Source: Bombardia bombarda
Taxonomy: Eukaryota; Ascomycota; Sordariomycetes; Sordariales; Lasiosphaeriaceae
Assembly: GCA_030512295.1 (NCBI GenBank)
Contig: JAULSR010000007.1
Location: 372,001-436,000 of the forward strand
Length of the DNA: 64,000 nucleotides
Reading direction: 5' to 3'
Part shown: one piece after another, positions 24,101 to 36,075 of the stretch
How the letters are laid out: each line of letters begins with the position of its first letter
How positions within the stretch are numbered: position 1 is the stretch's first letter
Notes under the pieces: model-generated
What the model was told of the DNA's origin: nothing
Database searches by the model: none
The model's input: only the letters and a program-made list of their open reading frames with translations
Position numbers and translations under genes: made by a program

Positions 24101-27100
24101 TAAGTTTACCGTTAATTTTAATTATATAGGTTTTTTTATTATATACGAATAATATATACGGGCCGGTCCATTTATAAGCTTTTTACTATACTTTTATTTT
24201 ATTTTGAAAAAAAAAGTTAAGTATTTTTAAATTATTTGGGTTGTTATAGGTACTTAAAGTTTTAAATATTTATTTTTTTACTTTAAGGGTGCATATTTTT
24301 ATTATCGCCTTTTATATTACTTTCGTACGTATTTTAATAGAAAGGGATTAAAGCGATAAATTAATTATTCGAGGATACATTCCGAAAATAAAAAGTATAA
24401 GCATTAAACCGTTTAAGTTTATAATATTATTAATTATTTTAATAGCTATTTAAAAAGCTTAGTTTATTATAATATTAACGCTTTATAGATTTATTATAAT
24501 AATTTTATATATTTATTTAAATAGTTTATAATATTATTTTAATTTATCGATAAAATTATAAGCTTTAACGGGAACTTTTTTAATTTTAATTAATATATTA
24601 CGAGCGTTATTAACGAATTTTTTTATTATAAAGTTAATTCTTATATTAATAATAATAATATTAAATAATTTAATATATATATCGATCTATATAGCCCGGA
24701 TTATATTTTATATTATTTTTATTATTATTTTTTAAAAGAATTATATAATTTAAAAAAAGGTAATTTTATCGATAATATAAATAACTAACTTTTTATCGAT
24801 ATATATAATATTTATTATTATTTAATAATTAAAATTAATTTTATTATAAAAAATAAATTTAAATTTATTAAAATTATTATTTTATATTTAATATTAATAA
24901 TAAAATTTATTAATTTTTTTAATAATATTATAATTTAAATTATTATAACTTATTTATATAAATATTTTATATAAGCGTTTTATTATTAAATAACCGAATT
25001 ATTAATATAATTAATATAGCTCCGTTTTTATTAAGTAATATTATATAATAATCTTTTTTATATCGTTTAATAAAAACTAAAAATAACTTTATTTTCGTAT
25101 AACTAAATAGCTTTTATTTTAATAAATTAAAATATTAAAAATATTATTAAAATAAATATTATATTTATTTATATTTAAAAAATAAAATAAGAATAAAATA
25201 TTTATTAAAATAATTTAGAAATTAATAATTTTAAAAGAAGTTTTTACGGCTATAATTCCGAAAAATATACTCTTTAAATTATCTTTAAACCATACGTAAT
25301 ATTATTTAACTATTAAAATATTAATTTTAATATTAAAAACTTTCTTTTAAAATACTTTAATTTAATTTTGTTAATTATTAATATATTTATTATATTTATA
25401 TTAAATATAATACTTTAAAAATCTTTAAATTATATTAGCTTTTAAAATAAAAAAAAAATGTAAGTTCGTTCGAAAATTATTTAAATAGGTCGGTTATTAT
25501 TATTATATATATTATCGTTTAATTATTAAAAAAATTAATTATTTTTTCGCCGTTAACCGGGCCGTATATTATTAAAAAACTTTTAAATTCCGATTTAAAT
25601 ATTATTTTTATAATTAACCAAATCTCGAAATTAACTTTAATTTCGGCTTCGTTTTCGCCGGTATCGATACTTTCGAAATTTATTAAAAATTAAACGAAAT
25701 CAGTTTTTTTTTTTTTATTTTTTATATATACTTTCGCTATTAATTATATTTTAATCGGCGTTTAAAAATTAGATATTTTATAAATTAATAGCTTTATTTT
25801 TATATATAAAGCATTTTTTATTATTTTTAATTAATTTATATAATCCGCTGCTTTAAAGGTTTACTCGGTAATTTCTTTTAATAATAAATTATCCGCTTTT
25901 ATATCGTTAATTAATTTAATATTAATTAACGTTTTTTAATTTTTAATCGGTAAAATATTATTATTAATAGGTAATTTTTTTAAAATATATATAAATATTT
26001 ATAATATTTTTTAATTTAAAAGTAACGCTTTTAAAATTAAAAATTAACTTTATTATTATTAATTTATATATATTTATTCTTTAATATATATTAAATAATT
26101 ATTTTACGAGGCTTTAATTTCTTTTATAATTATTTAATATCGATAATTTTTATAAATTTTTTATAATTTATTTATAAAAATTTTAAAATATTATAATAAA
26201 TTTTTATTGGGGTTCGTTTAAATAATTCTAAAGAAAGTTATTATTATTATTTTTAAATATATATTTAACGGTTTTTAATAATATAAAAAATTCTTTAATA
26301 TAATTAATTATTTTATTAAAATTAAGGTTTTTCTTTATTAAACGGTCGAAATAAAACTATTTAATTTTATTTTTTAATATAATTAAATATATTTATAATA
26401 TAAATAAGGTAAAATGTCGGCTTTTTTATAAAAATCTTTAAAAATTTAGATTTTAAAGTTTAAAATATTATAAAGTTCGCTTTTAAACTTTTATTATTAT
26501 TATTATATATTTTAATAAAATTTATTAATATTCGTAATATTATATTAATTAAATATTCGAATATATTAAAAGGTTTATTTTCAATAATAATTATATTTAA
26601 TTAAATTTTAATAGTATTATTCGAGGTAAAAGCGACGGGATTATTCTTTTTTAACGGAATAAAAGTAATAGTATTATTTTAATAATATTTTTAAATTTAA
26701 AAGAGTACGGGTTACGGTATAACTAGAATTTTTTTTTTTACATTTATAATACCGCTTAACCTTTTTATCGGGCTATTCAAGTACCTCTTTATTTTAAACT
26801 ATTATAACGAGTTATTATAATATTATTCCTCTTTTATTAAAATAAATACCGTAGTTATTAAGGAAATATTTAAGGCTAATACGGAGGGTTTTATCGAGGG
26901 TTTTAAAGTGGTTTTTTATTTAATCGATAAATCGAATTAAAAAGCTTTAAATAAAATGTCGTTTGTAGTTCTTTATTATTATAAATCTTAAAACAATTAA
27001 TTAAATAAATATTAAATCTTTTTACTATAACTTAGTTTTTATTTATAAAATTAAAATCTTTACCTTCTTAAATTAAATTAATAATACTAATAATACGACT

Positions 27101-27497
27101 ATTCGTACATAAGGTCGCTATTATAATTATCTTTATCGAAGGATATAAATAGTTAAATAAGGTTAAAGCTTTTTTTTTTAACTATTAAATCCTTCGTAAG
27201 GTTGGTACGGAGGGTTGTGGTCGCCTCCGTCGTACGTAGTGGACGCAAATAACTAAATAAAACGCAAGGCCTTTCTTTTAGCTATCTTTGAGGTTTTTAT
27301 TTCGGTTTTCCCGTGCGTTAAAGAATCTCTTTCGCGCTCGTAGTCCTACATCGATTAGGCTTTTTACATGTTTAATACCTTCTCGAATATAATCCTTCGT
27401 GCCGCTTCTTATCTAATAATTGTAGGAACCACGATTACTGCCGCTGTCGGAATCCTTACTATTTTGCGGTTAGTTTAGTCGGTCAACCACTAATTAG

Positions 27498-27771
27498 TGT
27501 TGGAATAATAAAGTTATTCGTATTAATTACTATAATAACAGTAAAGAACGGGTTGGTTAAGGGTTATTATTATTATATTAATTTGTTTATTTATATAAAA
27601 GGATTACGAACTACGGGGATAGGAAGTGGGTGGTGTTTGTGGGTGGTGTTTGGAGGGGTTCCTAGGACACGTGACCAATCCTTACTATTTTGCACACCTT
27701 TCATCTTATCGACCAATCACAGCCGTCATAGCCTGACGGCTATATGCCTCTGATTGATCGTAAATCCGACA
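27498..27771 (-). repeat. 5' LTR of Copia element D
   Basis: 274 bp, longer than its relatives. A short motif, GGGTGGTGTTTG, is duplicated in tandem around 27628-27652. Confidence 0.9.
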
Positions 27772-27776
27772 TTTCG

Positions 27777-28534
27777 GGTTTTATTTAAATATTAACCTAT
27801 TAGATTTAAAGTTATTAAAATTAATTTTAATAAGTAATATTTTTTTATTTTATAACTTAAATTTAATCTTTTTTATTTTAAAAAAAAGCGTTAACCTTTA
27901 ATTTATTAATTATATAAATAAAAGGGCGGTCGTTTTTCGGCCGAAACAGCCTTCTTTAATTATTAAAATTAGCTAAAATAGCGCCGAAGTTACCGAAATT
28001 AATAAAAACGTTAGCTATAATTTATATTATTATAGTTTGGAACTACTAAGTATCTATAATAGAAGGGGTAGCTAGGAGTTTTAGCATTAGTTAAGCTTTC
28101 GTAATTGGGGACTCCCCTTCTTTTTAATGATCGGGAGTCTAGCTATCGATATTTTTAAAGTTTTCGAAGGCGGTCCTCCGTGACGGGCTAGCTTAAGGAG
28201 TGGCTCTTCCTTTCTCGCGGTTATTACTTATTATAATAACCGGCTCGATCGTTACCATATGGTATATAGAGGTTGAAAAATTATAAAAGAAGGTAGGTAC
28301 GCTTGATTAAGGTGGTCATAATGAAAATAATTAGGAAGGCGAGCAGTGAAAATAACTAGGAAGGCGAGTAATGACTGGTATTGGCATAAGACTTTAATCT
28401 AGCCCTCGCAACTGAAGGTGGGCGAGGGCCGCTGCTTATATACAAAGATAGTGGGATAACTGGCATATCCTTGGGGACGCTTCTGGCATGTGCTTGAGCA
28501 CGTGCTTGGGGATGTCTTTGGGGATGTCCTTACA
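27777..28534 (-). mobile_element. Fragment of LTR element family E: LTR plus adjoining internal DNA
   Basis: On the minus strand the LTR runs 28534-28282, starting TGTAAGGACATCCCC and ending in a decayed TTTATA. Internal sequence continues to 27777, where the TTTCG target duplication of Copia element D begins. The LTR is 253 bp against 220 bp for the solo copy at 23881, largely because of extra CATCCCCAAG-like units near its start. The last 150 bp are close to normal composition while the internal part is RIP-degraded. The rest of the element is missing. A second fragment lies at 9256-9753. Confidence 0.75.
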
Positions 28535-28611
28535 GAAACTATTTTTATTTTATCAAAATTAGTCGTTTTCTCGTAAAGTTGGAGAGTTTTGGCTGGGACT
28601 CCTATCTTTTA
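28535..28611. repeat. Island-edge direct repeat, right copy
   Basis: 77 bp matching 4358-4433. It starts directly at the end of the family E LTR and ends in TTTTA followed by GACC. The left copy carries the pogo-like insertion at the same TA. Confidence 0.85.
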
Positions 28612-29935
28612 GACCACGCAAATTTGGCTGGAAAATAACTGGGACTAACACTACTATTTTCCTTTTGAATTGGATAAATAGAAACGAGCAATGGGTTTGA
28701 GCATTGTTCGTGAGCGCACACCGTACAGTACGCGCCACGCACAGTGTTAGGTGACGGGTGCCGCTGAAGTGAGGCTCTATGTACCCGGATCTGGCACCCG
28801 GATCTGAGTTGTGACATGGGTGCAAGTGACCCAGTTGTGCCTGAATCACCGCGCGGGCTCTCAACCGGGCGTAGAGGGAGGCAGGCATCCGTCAGAGAAG
28901 TATTGGCATCAAATCTAACAGAGCCATGGCGTGTTTGTGATGTTCTCTCCACAAAAATTTGGTGCTACGATCGAAGCCAATGAGGTTTCTCCCGAAGCAA
29001 CCTACAGCTCCTCCCGTTCCCCTCTTCCTCCCAAGTCAGTGCGGTTGCACAGTTATCACAGTAGTCGGTTGTGGCGTGACATACCCATCCATGATCCCCA
29101 TTGCGGTAGGTAGGTATGTATCAACGCAATACTGTGGCAACATTCCGGTCTGCTGAGGTTTCTTGGTCTCTGCCACAGGACAGCAGCCTCATATGAACAT
29201 ATTACAGCCGGAGCGCAATATCAGGCCACGTTCGGTGTGATAGTGCATGAAACAGGCCGCAAAGATACTCTAACATACATAGCTACTTAGTTGCAGTATG
29301 CATCTGTTTGCCTTACCTTGAAATGGTGAAGCTCATGCAGGTTTGTTATCCGTACTCAATGTGGTATAACTCATCTCTGGCGATGTAAAACAAGGGCATG
29401 TCGCTTTTGAACATGAACGCCGCTGGGTCGCATAGCTCTCAAATATGGGACGCCGCCGTAGAGCCGCATCGTCAGAGCTAATAAAGCAGTGTTGGTGCCA
29501 AGCCATGTAGCCATTCTCTTCTTGTCTGATAGCGCGTGTTCCGCCCACACAAGTTCGACGATGGCCAACAGTATCTGTAGGAGCTTGGCCGAGCAGCCGC
29601 ACGCTCTCCCCTACTGCCCGAGTGACGACTCTTGTTTATCAGTGTCCATCCACCCGTCGCGATAATTGAGACCACGACTCGTGCTCAATAGCCTGAATCA
29701 TCTCTCAGTCTTGAGTTTTACCGACCAGAAAAGCGACATAGCTACTAGCAACATGATTTTCTCCAGAAGTGATCTGGTGCTCAGCACCGCCCCGATGCTC
29801 ATGACCGTGGGGGTTATGAAGGGTGAGCTAAGTCCAAATCATCCACGATCAAGATATGACGAGTGGCTTCTGACATTTATGGCAACATAACAGGGCGTCC
29901 TGCACTACTATCGATGCTTTCACTGATATCCTAAG
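28612..29935. other. Right flank of the island, no recognised gene
   Basis: Ordinary base composition with several overlapping short frames on both strands (for example 28602-28952 minus and 29333-29602 minus). None resembles a known family. Relic coding DNA upstream of the ABC transporter fragment is possible but cannot be shown. Confidence 0.45.
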
Positions 29936-31177
29936 TAAGTTGACCTCAGACGATGCCTTCTTCCATTTTCTGGTTCATCGTATTCATTGCAATCTTGACA
30001 ATGTCCATGTTTTTCCGCATGCTTGGGTCGTTATCCCGGACGCTGGAGGAGACAATGGCGCCATTTTCAGCCCTGGTAATCCTTTTTATTATATATACAG
30101 GCTTTGTAGTCCCCCCCCCCCCCCACCTACATGGTCCCCTGGCTTGGCTGGATTAGATGGATTAACCCTGTGTATTATGCATATGAGAGCATAATGGTCA
30201 ACGAGGTAACTATATCCTTCGTAGTCTTGATATACGTTACCTTTCAACTGACGCATGATCAGTTCGACGGTCGAGAATTTCCTTGCACAACCATAGTACC
30301 AGCTGGTCTTGGCTACAACGAGGGTGGGAGCGAGGGCAAGCAAGGTCTGTTCCGCTATTGGCGCAGTACCTGGGGAGCAGAACGTTCGAGGTTCAGCATA
30401 TCTCTTACTGAAGTTTGGCTATGTGAAAGACCATCTCTGGCGGTGAGTTTCCAGCCAATTTTTTCCAATCCAGCTGATACCTATCTATAGACGGCTGACA
30501 GGTATCATTTAGAAACCTTGGCATCTTGTTTGCCATCATGGTTGCTTTTGGTACCATTCACCTTCTTGCCACACAGTTCATCCCCGCACGCCGTTCTCGC
30601 GGTGAACTTCTTCTTTTCAAACAAGGTAGTAAAAACAGGGGCCAAGCAGTGGAATCAGATCACAATGAAGCTGGGACGACGTGGCCAGCTTCTCCCAAGA
30701 CGTCTTTTTTAGCGAAACCTCACAAAGACCCCGTACACAATAAGTCCCGCGATGACGCCAGAAATGGAGGTGAAGCCACCGTGGAGGCTATCCAGACACA
30801 ACCCTCCATTTTTCACTGGAGCGGCTTGAGTTACGAAGTTAAGGTCAAAGACAGTTGCCGTGCTCAAACGTCGAAGTCCAGCACATCGGCCTGCCCTCGA
30901 CACTGGCCAACAACGGGACAACTTGCGGTGTATACTTGGCTACCTATATTCTATCCGAGGGTGGTTATGTGTCGTAAACCCAGGCGACACCACGGACTGC
31001 CAGTACTGCCCCGTCTCGGACTCCAACGCAATTCTGACGTCGTTTGGGATGCGTCTGGATGGACCATGGCGCAATTTTGGGCTCGTGTTTGTCTACGTCG
31101 TTTTCAATGTCCTAGCGGCTTTTGGGTTTTACTGGCTTGGAAGAGTTCCAAGTAGAAGGAAGGCGACCGGAGCATAA
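29936..31177 (+). pseudogene. Relic PDR-type ABC transporter with the second nucleotide-binding domain deleted
   Basis: Pieces of a pleiotropic drug resistance transporter appear in order. About 29955-30110 is membrane sequence FFRMLGSLSRTLEETMAPF and FIIYTGFVV. After a run of 14 C that shifts the frame comes LGWIRWINPVYYAYESIMVNE, a likely intron at 30206-30262, then FDGREFPC and VPAGLGYNEG. From about 30500 come FRNLGILFAIMVAFGTIHLL and ATQFIPARRSRGE, the end of the first half. Soon after FHWSGLSYEVKVK the frame jumps to the extreme C-terminus (TTDCQYCPVSDSN, WRNFGLVFVYVVFN, YWLGRVPSRRK). The whole second ATPase domain and most of the second membrane domain are missing, as is the first ATPase domain. 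It cannot be functional. Confidence 0.82.
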
Positions 31178-31507
31178 AGAGGCAGAGGCAGCAGTAAAAT
31201 AATGATTGTACCTAGGTACTCGCGCAATAAAGGGGATTGCCGCTCCGGAAACCCCCTCGCCCCAGCGGACGTCCGATGTTTAGTATTTGCGGATACAGCT
31301 AGCTCATTTAAGCTGTGCCATCCTTTATTTTGATATATCTGCCATGGTACCCAATCTGTGTTTATATCTTTGACTTGCATAACTACGGCTGATGGGAAGT
31401 GCATTTCAATCCACCTCAGCACATCAACATCATCATTCCCTCTCAGGACACCATTTCGACGCTGAGTCAGTCCTTGATCTTGGCACTCAGCCCTTTCGAT
31501 AACTACT
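31178..31507. other. Short intergenic gap
   Basis: 330 bp between the ABC relic and the NTF2-like gene. No feature recognised. Confidence 0.5.
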
Positions 31508-31939
31508 ATGTCTATACCCAAGATTATGTCTATACCCAAGTTTGAAAGCACGAACGAACTGTTACACTATCTTTATGCTGATCTGACTCGTATTTCTCTT
31601 GTTTCCTCTCCCGACATTATCCTTCATCGAGCCGATCGTGCGCTCTTGTCTCCCCCCAAACCTCCCATTGAAGGCATCCATGCTGTTCAAGCTTATGAAG
31701 AGGCATTGGTCGAGGCCACAGGAGGAACTCTGGCTATGGATGTTGAAAGCATCAGTTCCAATGAGTGTTTTGGTGCAGTGCTGGGTACCTTGCGGGCAAC
31801 AAAGCGCGGACAGGCAGACCTAGCGATCCCCTTTTGTGGCGTGTGGCGGTTTTCAAATGGTAAAGCGGTCGAGCATTGGGAGAATGCGTTGGATGCTGCT
31901 GAACTAGGAAGGTGGTTGGCGTTGCCGGCTGGGTTGTGA
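31508..31939 (+). CDS. NTF2-like / SnoaL-type small protein
   Basis: 143 residues in one exon. An N-terminal helix (LHYLYADLTRISLVSSPDIILHRADRAL), a central segment GIHAVQAYEEALVEATGG, and a C-terminal strand-rich part ending CGVWRFSNGKAVEHWEN fit the cone-shaped NTF2/SnoaL fold used by small cyclases, isomerases and binding proteins. The substrate is not predictable. The first 18 bases are almost repeated (MSIPKI then MSIPKF), so translation may start at 31508 or 31526. No signal peptide. No obvious functional link to its neighbours. Confidence 0.65.
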   Translation: MSIPKIMSIPKFESTNELLHYLYADLTRISLVSSPDIILHRADRALLSPPKPPIEGIHAVQAYEEALVEATGGTLAMDVESISSNECFGAVLGTLRATKRGQADLAIPFCGVWRFSNGKAVEHWENALDAAELGRWLALPAGL

Positions 31940-32275
31940 GCGAGTTGGAAGAGATCATGTACAGATGAATGTCTGCTCTTGCCACCGCAGTTTAATGCCA
32001 GACACTACTACTAAGTGTGCTCTCCTGGCAATCTCTGCCTGTATTGGGCCGTCTTTCACGGATGGACCAATCAAAAGTCCATCGCCAAGACCATGGCAGT
32101 TGGCGATGCAACGCTCCGGCATCAGATCCAAGCTTCGCGAGAAACGACGTCATCCATTTTTTTGTCTTGTCCCAATTGTCATAGCTATCTCTTCTCCTCC
32201 CTCTTGCCAACTGCAACCGCCATTTGTTCTTTTCCACGTTGGCGATACCTAAACTCAGGTAGTTGAGGAGCTAAT

Positions 32276-33519
32276 ATGAGCTCTTCCAACATTCTGGTCA
32301 GCAATGGCACATGCTACAGCGCAGCAGGGCAAAAGCTAGACGGCAGCTTCATCCCATGCGGGAATGCAGCATTTGGCCATCAAACGTGTTGCGGAGCAGG
32401 GGACAACTGTCTCGGCGACCATGCTTGCTTTGGCATCCATGGGTCCGCTGGCTATGGAAGTTATCTGACCTACATGGCTGGATGCACAGATCCAGACTAC
32501 AAGGATGGAAGTTGTCCTGACAAGAAGGGTATCGGTAAGAATAGCGACATCGTGGCCGTTTGATTCACCTTGTTTGAAACGTATTGATCAACATTGCTGA
32601 CATTGCTGACGAATTATTAACCGCAGACCAGCCATGGATCGCGCTCACAGTATGCAACAACACAGACGATCACGTCTGGGCGGCTTGTTCTCAAGAAGGG
32701 AATCCAACCACCCTCCAGCCTGGATCCTTTTGCTCGTGTAGCGACGCAGCATCGGCCACAGTTGCATTTACCGACACCAACAGCCCCCTCCCCAACACAG
32801 CATCACTGCCTCAGAGCACCGGTCAAAGCATACAGTATTTTGCCGGCTATGTCCCCACCGCTCCAGGGGTAACCGTGACAGCTGCACCTCCTTCTGCGCC
32901 AACGAGTGCAGCCCAACCAGGTTCTGGGTCCGGGTCCAGTACAGGAGGGAGTGTCACACAACCAAGCGCCAGTCAAACAAGGACTTCAGGACCATCGCAA
33001 AGCGAGAGCAGTGCAGGCAATAGTGATAATGCGGGAGGGACGACGTCAGGGCTCAGCTCCGGTGCCAAGGCCGGCATTGGCGTGGGTGTGGGCGTCGCTG
33101 TGTTGGTGTTTCTCGCCGTGATGGTGGCTCTGCTCTTGAGCCATCGTCGTAAGAAACGTCAAAGATCGACTTCTGAGGTTGGAAGCGGCAAGAGGCCCCA
33201 TGGGAGACCAGACTCGGCAAATGTCTCAGAAGCGGACGGCCAAGCAGTGTCCGAGACTGATGGTCAGCCGGCCCGCCCATGGAGTATGAGAAGCGAACTC
33301 GAGGGGAGTCATCCGCCGCCCCTGATGTCCAAACCGGGGATTGAGGGTGGTGCAGTTGCCGATGAGAAATTGAGTCCTGTTGCTGAGTTGCCGGGGAGTG
33401 AGGTGGAGCGCTGGCAGGACCTGTCTGACAGCGGCGGCAAAGTTGAGGGAGGACAGAAGCCTCTGGCGCAAGGGGAAGGAACACGTGTGATGATAGGGAA
33501 TGAGGTTGTGTATCTATAG
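32276..33519 (+). CDS. Single-pass membrane protein, Cys-rich ectodomain with Ser/Thr stalk
   Basis: Two exons, 32276-32534 and 32627-33519, joined by a GT-AG intron of 92 bp, give 383 residues. The joined reading across the intron is KKGIDQPWIALTVC. Residues 1-125 hold many cysteines (GTCYSAAG, CGNAAFGHQTCCGAGDNC). Residues 160-232 form a Ser/Thr/Gly-rich, probably O-glycosylated stalk. A transmembrane helix spans about 236-257, followed by a basic stop-transfer HRRKKRQR. The tail carries MRSELEGS, a short motif common in fungal proteins of this build. No cleavable signal peptide is evident at the N-terminus; an upstream exon or signal-anchor topology is possible. The layout suggests a cell-surface or cell-wall-associated protein of unknown role. 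Confidence 0.78.
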
Positions 33520-33626
33520 AGCTGTTGGGGGCTATGAAAAAACGTACATTTCTTGAACTGAACTCAGTCTATTGTCTCGTTTGTGAATCCCCAAGTCCAG
33601 TCTTCCATCAAAGACCTCAGCTGCAC

Positions 33627-35419
33627 CTATACATCATGGCCACATCCCAGGTGCTTTTCGCCCAAAGCCTCAAGCTCTTCGATCCTTATGATATCAGGGC
33701 CAACATCGCGCATGCGGATGTCGGCAAACATGGTTGCGTTGATCGACGACTTGGGAATCAGCGATGTGCCGTTCAATGATAGCACCGTCAACAGATGCGC
33801 AGCAGCCTGTTGTATCGTCAGCCAGGTCGAACACCCCATAACGTGCTCGTATCCAAAACAAGACTGAACTCACCTTTGCATTGATGGTCAGCATTTCAGG
33901 GTCTGGGTTGTCGATAGTGTCGCAGGCTTGGTGATAGCATGGATCCTGTGCCACGCCAGTTCCCGTGTGCAGATAACCAAACGGCTTGTTCAGAACCTGC
34001 CAGAAGGAGGCGTAGTCACTGCCATTAGTTATGATGGCTGGCATGACCGTGATTCCCTGGCTCTCAAAGTGTTCGACAAACAGCCGTTCAATCACCTCAG
34101 AGCCGGGGGGTGCAACACTGCCATACGAGCTGCCGTCGGTGTCCCCCACGCCAAAGTAGCCTTTGGAGACCATGTCGAAATTGAGATAGGCCAACAGCTT
34201 ATCAGCCTCGGTGGCCTCAAGATTCGAGCAATAGTACCGTGACCCCAAGAGGCCGTTTTCCTCGGCCGCCCACCAAGCAAACCGAACCTTGTTCCTGGTG
34301 CGGTACTTTGAGAAAGCAAGAAAGAGCTCGAGAAGAAGACTACTGCCAGAGCCTGCACATTGTGTCGTCAGCCACTGAAATGTCACATGCATGTATCGTG
34401 GTTGGGGGCTGACTTACCGTCGTCGTTGATGCCGGGTCCAGCCTGAACGCTGTCCAGATGTGCTCCGAGCTGACGTGGCCATCAATGTTAGCGAACCCAG
34501 ATAACTACCATGGCATTACAGGGTCGCTAGGGAGAGTTGTTATACCATGATGACATTGTCAGGGTCGCCCTCCACCGTCTCGACCATGACATTCTGCGTG
34601 ATCCTTGTCTCGATGATCTGCGTTTGCTGAAAATGTGTCTCCAGCTTCTCCCCAGCAGCCAGTCGCTCCTTGAGTCGCAGGCCATCGACCATGTTGATGA
34701 AGCCGGACGGGACATACTCGGGGTTTGGGGCGCTGAGGGTGCCGGCAGTGACATTGGTCGTGATATCGTTATAGATGAGCACTCCTACGGCTCCGGCGCG
34801 CGCAGCCGGGAGCATGCGACCGGCGAGAGTGCCTCCAGTGGGACAGCGCCACCGCTGGACCAAGACGATCTTCCCAGCGACATCCAATCCGTCATAGGAA
34901 GACTGGTCACAGCCCGCAACGCCCTCAGGTCCCGCAACAAGCTCGGCCGTGATGCCCTCGGCACTGGTGGATGGCGAGTAGCTAAGGCCATAAACGTAGA
35001 TGGACCCGTCAGCAACAGTGAGCTCGATGGCTTCCACTTGGTTGAACAGTGCCGGAAGATCCTGCTTCCACGCCTTGAATGGCCCAGGCACCTTGGAAAT
35101 GCGGTCAAAGACGTAATCGACTGAGGCAGCGTATCCTGGAAGTCCAAATGCGCGGTTCCCACCATTCGCCGAAGCAATGTCATTCAGAGCAACTAAATTA
35201 GCCCACAGACTGTCCAGATCAAATTGGAGCCATGTCAGTAACCAGTGGGCATCTCAAGTGTTTGAACAGTAGACCAGGGTCGAAGTAAAATGGGCCATCA
35301 TACCCCTCCTTGGTAATATCAGCCTGCAGCTGCTTCGAGTCAATTTTGGGTCGGCATATCGTAGCTGTCGTTATCGACGCCAGCGACGCGAAAACTGCGG
35401 CTTTTTGGGAAAGCTTCAT
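33627..35419 (-). CDS. Secreted M28 zinc aminopeptidase (LAP2/aminopeptidase Y type)
   Basis: Five exons on the minus strand: 35419-35304, 35209-34546, 34469-34418, 34352-33874 and 33806-33627, all with GT-AG borders and a continuous frame of 496 residues, the normal length for fungal LAP2. It starts with a signal peptide (MKLSQKAAVFASLASITTAT). A protease-associated domain lies about 120-235. The peptidase domain carries the co-catalytic zinc ligands: H264 in GAHLDS, D276/D277 in NDDGSG, E308/E309 in AAEENG, D337 in NFDM and H418 in CYHQACDT. The enzyme removes N-terminal residues from extracellular peptides. I chose the ATG at 35419 over an upstream one because it places the signal sequence at the N-terminus. 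Exon 3 is only 52 bp, so its borders deserve cDNA support. Confidence 0.9.
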
Positions 35420-36075
35420 GGTGCTCGGGAGGAGGAGTGATTGGGAAAGAGCAAGGAGCTTGTGAACCACGGTACAAAAAAAACCATGGGTATGAAGGTG
35501 GAATGTCTCGACATTTTAAGTAACACAAGTTCATATTCATTTGAGTTGTATCGGCCTGTCCATCGTTCCATTGCAGATTGCCAAGGTCACCAACGCCCGC
35601 GTATTGGGAAGGTCAACGGCCGCCGTGAGGGGAAGGTCAACGGTGCCAAGCTGCCAAGTGCGCTAGAAATTTCTCCTTGGTCTGTAGTTACGAGCACTGG
35701 GATGTTTTATCATAGCTCCTTTCCTCCAGCAAAATGGCTCGGTGAAGAATCGAGCAAGTAAAATAACCGTATGTCTCTTAGTCTCAATTAGTCTCAGGTG
35801 CTCAGCCATAGCTGGCCCTTACGCGATTTTAAGCATGTACCTTTTCAACCCCACACACCAACCCCTTCCTCCCAATTAATCAAAGGATAAGCTTAAAATT
35901 GGAGGCAGTTAGTTTAAGTTTAATTCAAACATTTTTGTCTCTTACCTAATATTTTTTATAAAATTTTATTATTTTATTATAAATTAAACTATTAACGTTA
36001 TACTTAAAAGGATATTATTTTTATAATAGTTTTAAAGTTATTAAATTTTTAATAGTCTCCAAATCTCGGCTGATC
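35420..36075. other. Intergenic DNA with a small RIP-like AT patch
   Basis: 35420-35920 shows no gene. About 35925-36058 is a sharply AT-rich patch of the same texture as the main island, ending just where the AAA+ relic begins. It is probably the remnant of a degraded repeat that removed the 5' part of that gene. Confidence 0.55.

Larger units (their letters stand above)
21701..27771 (-). mobile_element. Ty1/Copia LTR retrotransposon D, full length, RIP-degraded
   Basis: A 6.07-kb copy of the element C family in the opposite orientation. The LTRs are 27498-27771 (5') and 21701-21960 (3'). A perfect target duplication TTTCG flanks it at 21696-21700 and 27772-27776. The reverse complement matches C from the gag region (about 27150) to the RNase H end (about 21990). 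It is more decayed than C in the middle (roughly 24150-27000) and is interrupted by a solo LTR at 23881-24100. The small open frame at 22847-23044 lies antisense to pol and is the exact counterpart of 15307-15504 in C, so it is not a gene. Confidence 0.92.

Noticed and set aside
23811..24152. Short frames on both strands over the GC-richer block in element D
   Set aside because: They fall inside the solo LTR at 23881-24100 and have no protein-like features.
4358..28611. CRISPR-like or satellite array in the AT-rich block
   Set aside because: The repeats are LTRs of 218-274 bp at irregular spacing with target duplications; there are no short regular repeats with spacers.
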